NCBI GenBank assembly: GCA_026985075.1
Contig: JALSQX010000067.1
Location: 1 to 64,000 of the forward strand
Length of the DNA: 64,000 bases
Direction: 5' to 3'
Source: Blastocatellia bacterium
GTDB taxonomy: Bacteria; Acidobacteriota; Blastocatellia; HR10; J050
In this document: piece by piece, positions 47,704 to 54,349 of the stretch
How positions within the stretch are numbered: the stretch's first letter is position 1
How the letters are laid out: every line of letters starts with the position of its first letter
Notes under the pieces: model-generated
Seen by the model: the letters and a program-made list of their open reading frames with translations, nothing else
Database searches by the model: none
Told to the model about the DNA's origin: nothing
Program-made: the position numbers and the translations under genes

Positions 47704-49554
47704 ATGAATGCGCTCATCGTTATTCGTCTCATCTTATTGCTAGTGCCTATGGTCACCATGCCCTCACCGGTATCTCAACAGGAAGAGGAGGCCTCGACTG
47801 TCTCCCCTCAACGGCAACTTGCTCTAGTCATGCTGACCAATCTTGCTGAGGAGGTTCGATCTATTGATGGGGTTGAGCAACGCGTGAGACTCCTTGCGAG
47901 TATTGCTGATCTCATCTGGCCCTATCAACCGGAGGCAGCGAGAGAATATATCCGAGAAGCATTTGAAGAGACAGTGAAGATGCCGGAGATGAGACGGGAT
48001 GAAACGGATGCGCCTCGAAGTCGATCATCATTTCAGCGCGAGCTGGTGAAAGTTGCAGCACGTCACGACGTCCAATTCGCCCATACACTCATCAACCGAT
48101 TCATCGACCGCCCAACGGAGTCCTCATTTCATCAATCGCCCTCTGACTCAGGTTCCCCACATCAGCCCTACTCTCCCTATTCCTTGGCCAGCGCCCTTGT
48201 AGATGTGAGTCCGCAACTCGCTGTAGAAGTGGCTGAACGAGGATTAACAACAGGGATTAACTGGCATACACTCTCCTTTCTGCGTCGTCTTCGACAAAAG
48301 GACGCTGAACAGGCCAGAGCCTTTTTTATCTCCGCAGTCGATGCGGTCTATCGCCGAAGAGGGCGAAACATTAATGAACTATTCATTCTCCATGCCTATC
48401 TGTTCGCTCCGAAAACGTTGATTGAAGTGACCACCAGTGGGCCACGAGTTATAGAGTTACCCGCATACTCATTGCTCCGGAGGGATACCTCTGTCGATCC
48501 GGATCTGGCCAGGTATTTCCTGCAAGCGAGCGCAGATATTCTACTGGCTGAGGATCGGTATGCTTCCCCTTCTCCCGAAGCTGAGATGCTTGGCGACTAT
48601 TATTTCATCACCCTCCTTTTGCCTCAATATCGCATGTATCTCCCCGAACTGATCGACCGTATAGGAGCAACGCGAAGCTTTCTGGAAGCAACCCTCAAAG
48701 CTCGCATGAACACGCGATTACATCGTCTCCCTCAAGAGACTTCACCCAACCAGAAAGACTCCCACCCCGGGACTGGGATGAGTTCGGTTGACGTGCTCGT
48801 CGATAAAGCTGAGCGAACAACGGACCCAGTAGCCCGTGATCGACAATATTTCCGTGCCATCGCGTTCGCAGTGAAAGGACACGAATATGATCGCGCTCGG
48901 GATCTCGTTTCCCGATTATCGGAGAATATACGGACATCCGCCCGTTCATTCGTGAATTTCATGATCGCCTCACAAGCCGTCTCTGACCATGAGTATCACC
49001 TTGCTCTCCACTATGCGCGACACGACCAGGATCCCGCTCGCCGAGCCTATATCCTGATGTCTGTGGCCGCCTCGTTGCCGCCGACCCAACGAGGCTGGGC
49101 ATTCGAGCTTCTGACCAAGGCCGAAATGCTCGCTCGAAAGGTGCGGTCAAAGAAGATTCAAACCTCGCTCCTGTTTGGTCTCGCGAGCATGTATGCCCGC
49201 CTCGATCCAGCCCAGGGGCTAGGGATGCTCAGCAAAGCGATTGAATCAGCCAATAAGACGGAAGAGTTCGATCCTGACAACTTGACAATTAATGCCTCGA
49301 TCATGATCGGCGGATTTGGATTCTTCTATCATGTCGATCATCGTTACTTCGGTTTCGCTCCGGTGTTTCGATCACTGAGCAAAAAACACTTTCACTCCAC
49401 AGTATTGTTGGCCCTACAGCTCAAGGATCGCGTCGCGCGGGCCAAGGCTTTAATCGCCATCCTTCATGAGGTGTTGGCGCCAGCATCGCCGCCAAGCGGG
49501 ATTCCATCACAGAGAACCGAGTCAAACTCCAGAAGGGCATCGGCAGATGGCTGA
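47704..49554 (+). CDS. Exported helical-repeat protein of unknown function
   Basis: 616 residues with an N-terminal signal (ALIVIRLILLLVPMVTMPSPVS). The rest is almost wholly alpha-helical with repeating A-x-x-L and LLxxIADL-type pairs (VRLLASIADLIWPYQPEAAR, ARRAYILMSVAASLPPTQRG, IQTSLLFGLASMYARLDPAQ), suggesting a TPR/HEAT-like solenoid. No catalytic motif was seen. Codon use and GC are lower than in flanking regions. It starts 18 bases after peptide 2 and overlaps the thioredoxin-like gene by 8 bases, so it belongs to the peptide operon; a binding or scaffold role is inferred. Confidence 0.7.
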   Translation: MNALIVIRLILLLVPMVTMPSPVSQQEEEASTVSPQRQLALVMLTNLAEEVRSIDGVEQRVRLLASIADLIWPYQPEAAREYIREAFEETVKMPEMRRDETDAPRSRSSFQRELVKVAARHDVQFAHTLINRFIDRPTESSFHQSPSDSGSPHQPYSPYSLASALVDVSPQLAVEVAERGLTTGINWHTLSFLRRLRQKDAEQARAFFISAVDAVYRRRGRNINELFILHAYLFAPKTLIEVTTSGPRVIELPAYSLLRRDTSVDPDLARYFLQASADILLAEDRYASPSPEAEMLGDYYFITLLLPQYRMYLPELIDRIGATRSFLEATLKARMNTRLHRLPQETSPNQKDSHPGTGMSSVDVLVDKAERTTDPVARDRQYFRAIAFAVKGHEYDRARDLVSRLSENIRTSARSFVNFMIASQAVSDHEYHLALHYARHDQDPARRAYILMSVAASLPPTQRGWAFELLTKAEMLARKVRSKKIQTSLLFGLASMYARLDPAQGLGMLSKAIESANKTEEFDPDNLTINASIMIGGFGFFYHVDHRYFGFAPVFRSLSKKHFHSTVLLALQLKDRVARAKALIAILHEVLAPASPPSGIPSQRTESNSRRASADG

Positions 49555-50182
49555 GCTACCCGAAAAGACCCGTGTGGAGGGGAAAACTCCATCGGCGAGG
49601 CGGTTCACGCATATAAATGGCGTGTTGCTCATCAGCACAGTCCTCGCTATCTCTTTTTGCGTCATCATTGGCTATCAAAATCGAATCTTAGTTCGTCGAC
49701 TATCCACGCTGCGCACGCATTTGGCCGGGTCTGTTAGAGCTTTGCCGGGTGACATCGTTCCTCCATTCACGGCATTGGATTTGCACGGAACGTTCCATTC
49801 TATCAGGTACTCGAACCATGCCCCTTATCGAATTATCTTCTTCTTCGCGCCAAACTGTGAAGTTTGTGAGCAACAAGCATCTTACTGGTGGCCACGAATT
49901 CATCAGGAAATTTGCTCGCGTCATATCGAACTCATCGCCGTCTCGCTCGGTGATGCGATCCGGACGAAAAAATTGATGAATCGAAATCACCTCGACTTCG
50001 ATGTCCTGATCATGCCTGACCGGCCAGTCCGCAGAGCATACAGAGTCACAGATATCCCCGTGATCTTAGTCGTGTCACCGAAAGGACGGATAGAATGGGC
50101 ATATTACGGATTATTGGATGAGCAAAGTTACTCAGAATTAACGCGGGTTGTATCAAGCCATGTGGTACCGGGGATTCGATAA
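49547..50182 (+). CDS. Membrane-anchored thioredoxin-like protein
   Basis: 211 residues: cytosolic start, one membrane helix (VLLISTVLAISFCVIIGY), then a TlpA/MauD-like thioredoxin fold. IIFFFAPNCEVCEQQASYWW holds the Cys-x-x-Cys (CEVC), and VRRAYRVTDIPVILVVSPKGRI provides the cis-proline loop. The fold faces the periplasm, so it could form, break or isomerise disulfides in the neighbouring cysteine peptides; this is inferred from the context. The ATG at 49547 lies inside the end of the previous gene. Peptide 3 follows 28 bases later. Confidence 0.82.
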   Translation: MAELPEKTRVEGKTPSARRFTHINGVLLISTVLAISFCVIIGYQNRILVRRLSTLRTHLAGSVRALPGDIVPPFTALDLHGTFHSIRYSNHAPYRIIFFFAPNCEVCEQQASYWWPRIHQEICSRHIELIAVSLGDAIRTKKLMNRNHLDFDVLIMPDRPVRRAYRVTDIPVILVVSPKGRIEWAYYGLLDEQSYSELTRVVSSHVVPGIR

Positions 50183-50210
50183 GCCACTTAACTATGGGAG
50201 GAATTAGATC

Positions 50211-50435
50211 ATGAAGCATTTGCGCTGGATTCTATCAGTGACTGTGCTACTTAGTGTGCTTACTATCGGAATGGCGACGGTTTATCAAGCTCGAGTGCAG
50301 GCGGATAGTCCCGTAAAGAGCATACCAAAATGCGAATGTTGGTATCCCAATACAAACGAGTACGGGATTATCATTTGGCCCATTGGGTGTGACGTGAGAA
50401 ATTGCTGGATCCCCCTGCCCAGTACGCAAAATTGA
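50211..50435 (+). CDS. Exported four-cysteine mini-protein (copy 3)
   Basis: 74 residues: MKHLRWIL, hydrophobic signal (SVTVLLSVLTIGMATVYQARVQA), then KCECWYPNTNEYGIIIWPIG and CDVRNCWIPLPSTQN. KCECW and NCWxPL are nearly identical to copy 1, and CWIPL to copy 2. Strong ribosome site GGGAGGAATTAG before the ATG. It directly follows the thioredoxin-like gene, the strongest sign that redox protein and peptides work together. Confidence 0.77.
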   Translation: MKHLRWILSVTVLLSVLTIGMATVYQARVQADSPVKSIPKCECWYPNTNEYGIIIWPIGCDVRNCWIPLPSTQN

Positions 50436-50547
50436 ACTCATCAAGCTCCTGAGCGACGGCGATATAAATGGGACCACCTTGGAAGAATCTGTTGTGGCTG
50501 ATATCTTCACTTTACTTAAAGAAGAGGCTGGCTTGACAGTTCTTTAA
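50407..50547 (+). pseudogene. Possible 3' remnant of an unidentified gene
   Basis: One frame is open from 50407 to a TAA at 50547 and reads like real protein at its end: IELIKLLSDGDINGTTLEES then VVADIFTLLKEEAGLTVL. It overlaps the end of peptide 3 in another frame and has no good start codon. It looks like the surviving C-terminus of a gene broken when the island was assembled. Confidence 0.4.
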
Positions 50548-50562
50548 AGGGAGACGTAGACT
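50533..50562 (+). promoter_or_regulatory. Promoter for the Crp-like gene
   Basis: TTGACA (50533-50538) and TAGACT (50557-50562) with an 18-base spacer. It sits in the end of the gene remnant and predicts a start near 50569 and a ~240-base leader. Confidence 0.55.
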
Positions 50563-50811
50563 TCCGGTGAGGAAGAGAGCGGATGACTGAAGCGTGGTGC
50601 GCCACCCTCTGGCGATAGAAGCGCAGAGGGGAAGAGGTTCGTTCATGGGAGTGATGCCCTCCGAAACGGGTTGAGGGAGGCGGCCCGTCATGCTCTGGGA
50701 AGGAAAGCATGAGAAGGGCCATGTTTCGGCAGGAGGAGAACCATTGCTGCTCCGGAGACGTTTGGTCAGCATGAGCTTGCTGGCCACTCGATGCATGAGA
50801 AGGAGTAACCG
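50561..50811 (+). ncRNA. Hairpin-rich leader (candidate cis-regulatory RNA) before the Crp-like gene
   Basis: Several consecutive inverted repeats: CTTCC/GGAAG (50561-50575), GTGG/CCAC (50594-50605), CCCTCT-G-GCG with CGC-AGAGGG (50605-50630), and a three-tier nested stem CCGAAAC (50661-50667)/GTTTCGG (50723-50729) enclosing GGCCC (50682)/GGGCC (50716) enclosing TCATGCT (50688)/AGCATGA (50706). No open frame is convincing. It could be a riboswitch-like leader, a small RNA, or a piece of a group II intron (GTGCGCC at 50597 resembles an intron 5' end). Confidence 0.4.
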
Positions 50812-51543
50812 ATGAACACACCACCACTGACCCGAGCCGTGGGAGAAAGCACCTCGGGTCAACGTTCTATGCTATCTAGAGCGACGGCCGGGTGGGAGGA
50901 ACTCCAACATGCCGGCTCTACCCACGTTCGTCCAGCAAGAACGATTCTCTTCCACCAAGGCATGCCCGTGTGGAATGTCTACCTCATCGAGCGCGGTCTG
51001 GTTAAATTGGAGCGATCCGAAGAGGAAGGGCGACCGGTCATCGTGGGCTTGCGTCGGCCAGGATGGCTTCTGGGAGCGGCCGCCGTCTTGTTGGAACGTC
51101 CCCATGCCACCACCGCCACAACCCTCACCACCTGCCACTGTCATCTCATTCCCGCCGAGGCCTTCCGGCATCTGGTGGAGACCCGTCCACCTGTCTCCTG
51201 GCTGATTCACCATATCCACAGCCGCGAGATCTATGAGCACCTTGTGCGGGTGACTGAACTCGCCGGGATGACAGCTCGACGACGATTGGAGCAGTTTCTC
51301 TGGGATGTGCTGGTCAACCACTCGCCGGGCGCATCGGGCTCGCCTCCACGCCTCCAGTTGCCCATCCCACAATGGGAACTCGCTCGCTACCTGGGCGTCA
51401 CTCCCCAATATGTGACGCGATTGCTCGGCCAATTGGAAGACGAAGGACTCCTCCTTCGACGCAAAGGCTGGCTGATCATCGCTGATCCCCATCGACTCTG
51501 GCACCGATCCGACCCATGGGAAATCGATGACCTGTCGGAGTGA
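50812..51543 (+). CDS. Crp/Fnr-family transcription regulator
   Basis: 243 residues. The N-terminal cyclic-nucleotide-binding-like beta-roll (ILFHQGMPVWNVYLIERGLVKLERSEEEGRPVIVGLRRPG) is followed by a dimer helix and a winged helix (LQLPIPQWELARYLGVTPQYVTRLLGQLEDEGLLLRRKGWLII). No Fe-S cysteine cluster like Fnr is seen (one CHC only), and the phosphate-cassette residues of true CRP are not obvious, so the ligand is unknown. The ATG follows GAAGGAG. Its 3' end is duplicated at 46655. It is the probable regulator of the peptide island. Confidence 0.88.
   Translation: MNTPPLTRAVGESTSGQRSMLSRATAGWEELQHAGSTHVRPARTILFHQGMPVWNVYLIERGLVKLERSEEEGRPVIVGLRRPGWLLGAAAVLLERPHATTATTLTTCHCHLIPAEAFRHLVETRPPVSWLIHHIHSREIYEHLVRVTELAGMTARRRLEQFLWDVLVNHSPGASGSPPRLQLPIPQWELARYLGVTPQYVTRLLGQLEDEGLLLRRKGWLIIADPHRLWHRSDPWEIDDLSE
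51289..51531 (+). repeat. Right copy of ~244-bp direct repeat (partner at 46655-46898)
   Basis: Lies within the winged-helix coding end of the Crp-like gene. Differences from the left copy include AACCAC for AGCCAC, one C/A change and one C/T change, plus a one-base length change after CGATCCGACCCAT. Confidence 0.85.
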
Positions 51544-51708
51544 ATCGGTCAATTTCTGCTCCTTTTCGAGCGATGAATCAAAACGCCGATGCTATCCTAC
51601 CACACTCGACGCCTCCCGTTTCGCTCAACCGACCGAGCGGTGCGACCTCTAAACGTTGATCGAGCCGCCCCCTCATCAACTGCCGGGAACCCCCCATCGA
51701 CCTCGCGC

Positions 51709-52515
51709 TCAATCGGTCATCGCCAGATCTCGACGCCGAAACAACCACCAACCAACCAGCAGGGCCGCTATCGAATAATCGACCAGATGGAGAAATACCC
51801 ACCCGACGGGCAGCGCGTCGAGCGGCACCTCCAGGACGCTCTGGAAGAGGGCGTCTAAGCCATCGGTCGCCGGGAACGGATAGATCATCGTCCGCGTCAC
51901 GGCATCGGGGAGCGTCACTTTGACCAGAGAGAGGAGTTGGGCGAATTCCTTGACGAGGAACTTCCCGTTATAGATGACCAGCGTCAGCACGGCGGCCACA
52001 CCCATACTCAATCCTTGCGCCAACCCGAAGGCCAAGCTCAGCACGAGCACCGAGAGCGTCAGGCGCCCGACGAGCGTCAGGCTGTGACTCATACTCCACG
52101 ATTGCCCGGTCAACGAGACGAGCCCGCCATAGATGCCGCCCAATATCGCCCAGATCAACAGCAGGTATCCGAGACTCCCCAGATACTTCCCCGCCAGATA
52201 CTCCCACCGCGCAATCGGCTTGGCGAGGAGGCCGAAAATCGTCCCATCGCGAAGCTCCTGCCAGGTGACGGTCACACCGATGAGGAGAGCGACGAGACTG
52301 GCGAACCATCCCATCAGCATAGCGATGAAGAACAACACGCCGATGGCCGCCTGCTGGGCTTGCTGGGACTCTCCCGCTTCCTGCGCCACGCTGATGAAGA
52401 CGATCGAGGAACTCGTCAATCCGATGATGAGCAGAGCAATGATGCCGGTCACCATCAATAATCGACTGCGCCACAATCGACGGATGGCGCTTCCCGCCAC
52501 GACCAGGATCGTCAC
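51709..52515 (-). CDS. ABC-2 type transporter permease
   Basis: 268 residues with six membrane helices (LLMVTGIIALLIIGLTSSSIVFI, AAIGVLFFIAMLMGWFASLVALLIGVTVT, and others). The family-typical cytosolic loop is ELRDGTIFGLLAKPIARWEYLAGKYLG. Resembles NosY-type and other ABC-2 permeases that move peptides, lipids or metal-related factors. It overlaps the ATPase gene by ATGA. It converges on the Crp-like gene. Confidence 0.88.
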   Translation of the reverse strand: MTILVVAGSAIRRLWRSRLLMVTGIIALLIIGLTSSSIVFISVAQEAGESQQAQQAAIGVLFFIAMLMGWFASLVALLIGVTVTWQELRDGTIFGLLAKPIARWEYLAGKYLGSLGYLLLIWAILGGIYGGLVSLTGQSWSMSHSLTLVGRLTLSVLVLSLAFGLAQGLSMGVAAVLTLVIYNGKFLVKEFAQLLSLVKVTLPDAVTRTMIYPFPATDGLDALFQSVLEVPLDALPVGWVFLHLVDYSIAALLVGWWLFRRRDLAMTD

Positions 52516-53480
52516 GGCTTTCCTCCTTCCCGGCTGTCGAGGTCGGTCTGAGCCGAGGCGCCGACGAGTTCCAGAAACACCTCTTCCAGCGTCCGCGTTC
52601 GGGGAACGAATGCTTTGAGCCGACCACCATGAGCGCGAATGACATCTACGATGGCTTGGGCCAAGGACTCATCAACGGTGAACGTCTTCTGCTCTTCCCC
52701 ATCAGAACGAACCTGGACGCCCATCTCCTCCAGGCGAGAGATCGCCGCGCCACTGGAGTCGATGAATGCAATTTCATAACCGCTGTGCGCGCCAACGATG
52801 TCGGCCAGCGCGCCCTGTTTGATGATTCGTCCCCGATGGATGATGGCCACGCGATCGCCAATGAGTTCGACTTCCGAGAGAATGTGCGAGGATAAGAAGA
52901 TGGTGACGCCTCGCCGCTTCAAATCGAGGAGGATATTGCGCACTCGCCGCCGCCCCAAGGGATCGAAGCCCGAGGTGGGTTCATCGAGGATCAACAGTTC
53001 GGGTTCGTTCAGCAACGCTTGTGCCAATCCCAATCGCTGGCGCATGCCGCGCGAGTAGGTGCCGATCTTCTTATGGCGAGCCTCCCAGAGGCCGAATTGC
53101 CGGAGCAAGCGCTCGATGCGCTCCCGGCGCGTTGCTCTGGGAATGCGGAACAGTTGTCCGAAGACGTTCAATAGTTGAGGCGCGGTGAGGAACGAATAAT
53201 AGGCGTATTGTTCGGGAAGGTAACCGATGCGTTGGCGCACCCGATGATCCTCCGGGGGGAGGCCGAATAGACGAATAGAGCCGCGCGTCGGATACACGAA
53301 TCCCATGAGTAAATTGATGGTCGTCGTCTTCCCCGCCCCGTTGGGACCGAGGAAGGCGAAGATTTCCCCTCGACCGACGCAAAGGTCGACATCGACGACG
53401 GCCTCCACACGCCGCTTATGCCACCGACCGGAAACGAACGTCTTGCTCAACCGTTGTGTTTCGATCACCCAATCGCTCAT
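52512..53480 (-). CDS. ABC transporter ATP-binding protein
   Basis: 322 residues. Walker A GPNGAGKTT, Q-loop region YLPEQYAYYSFLTAPQ, signature YSRGMRQRLGLAQALLNEPE, Walker B LLILDEPTSGFDPLGRR, and switch SSHILSEVE. The C-terminal ~90 residues are the accessory domain usual for ABC-2 partners. Coupled to both neighbours by ATGA overlaps, giving a tlpA-ATPase-permease operon. The substrate is unknown. Confidence 0.95.
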   Translation of the reverse strand: MSDWVIETQRLSKTFVSGRWHKRRVEAVVDVDLCVGRGEIFAFLGPNGAGKTTTINLLMGFVYPTRGSIRLFGLPPEDHRVRQRIGYLPEQYAYYSFLTAPQLLNVFGQLFRIPRATRRERIERLLRQFGLWEARHKKIGTYSRGMRQRLGLAQALLNEPELLILDEPTSGFDPLGRRRVRNILLDLKRRGVTIFLSSHILSEVELIGDRVAIIHRGRIIKQGALADIVGAHSGYEIAFIDSSGAAISRLEEMGVQVRSDGEEQKTFTVDESLAQAIVDVIRAHGGRLKAFVPRTRTLEEVFLELVGASAQTDLDSREGGKP

Positions 53481-54046
53481 GATGATTGGCGCTTTCTGAG
53501 CTGACGAATGACCATATCCAGAGTGCGCCCCAGGCCGGGATGATAACCTTCCTGGAACTGGGCGATCTTTCCCTGTGGATCGATGACATACAAACTGGGC
53601 AGGGCGCGCACGCGATATTGTTTTCCCACACGACCCTGGCGATCGAGCAGGACAACGAACGGAAGCTCATGGCGCTCGACATACTGCTTGACCACCGTCG
53701 GCTCCTCTTCGACGTTCACGGCGAGTAGGGCGATGTCTTTCCATTGACCGGCCTTTTGCTTGGCGTTCATCCACCCTTTGAGTTCGACAAATTCCGCTCG
53801 ACACGGCGGACACCAAGTGGCCCAGAAGCTGAGGATGACGATGCGACCGCGAAAATCGTTCAGCCGCACCGGGCGACCTTGAATGTCAGGGAGTTGAAAA
53901 TCGGGAGCCGTGGTCTGCGTCTTCAATCCTCCACGTTCGCGCAACGAGGGGAGATCGAAGTGAACCTTGTATTGAAGCACAAGAGAGAGTCCAGCGAACA
54001 CGATGAGCGAGACCACCCTCAGACTCCTTCGAGAAAACACGGTCAT
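53477..54046 (-). CDS. TlpA-like thiol-disulfide protein
   Basis: 189 residues: N-terminal signal anchor (RVVSLIVFAGLSLVLQYKV), then a TlpA/ResA-like thioredoxin domain: APDFQLPDIQGRPVRLNDFRGRIVILSFWATWCPPCRAEF with the WCPPC active site, and YRVRALPSLYVIDPQGKI with the cis-proline. Likely reduces periplasmic disulfides, as in cytochrome c or metal-centre maturation. First gene of the ABC operon, and the second thioredoxin-like protein within 4 kb. Confidence 0.92.
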   Translation of the reverse strand: MTVFSRRSLRVVSLIVFAGLSLVLQYKVHFDLPSLRERGGLKTQTTAPDFQLPDIQGRPVRLNDFRGRIVILSFWATWCPPCRAEFVELKGWMNAKQKAGQWKDIALLAVNVEEEPTVVKQYVERHELPFVVLLDRQGRVGKQYRVRALPSLYVIDPQGKIAQFQEGYHPGLGRTLDMVIRQLRKRQSS

Positions 54047-54349
54047 TGGAGAACGGCGTCGATGCTGGATGCCGTCATGCCGATCATTTTATGTTCGGAC
54101 GGGAGACCGGTCAAGATAGATGACTCCCCCAGTATGCCCAGCGAACATGGGGAGTCCCCAAAGGACGCAATGAAAGCCCCTGGGACAACCCATGCACAGG
54201 GATTCACGCCTCGTGAAAAGGCAGAGTCGCCCCATGATGAGGTGCGTCGGGCTGATGTTTTCACTCATCTCCGGTGGATATTTTCCGGCGATCCGTGTAG
54301 ACTATGGGTGACTTCAGCAAAGCAGTCAGGTCAAATACAGTGGGAGGGT
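54047..54349. other. Divergent intergenic region between tlpA and the M1 peptidase gene
   Basis: About 300 bases without a gene. A perfect 8-bp inverted repeat GACTCCCC (54122-54129)/GGGGAGTC (54149-54156) with a 19-base loop may be an operator or hairpin. A weak plus-strand promoter (TGGATA-N17-TAGACT, about 54276-54304) could serve the M1 gene. Confidence 0.4.

Noticed and set aside
53744-54349. In-frame 5' extension of the M1 peptidase gene
   Set aside because: It runs antisense through tlpA and lacks homology; the signal peptide starts right after the ribosome site at 54343-54348.
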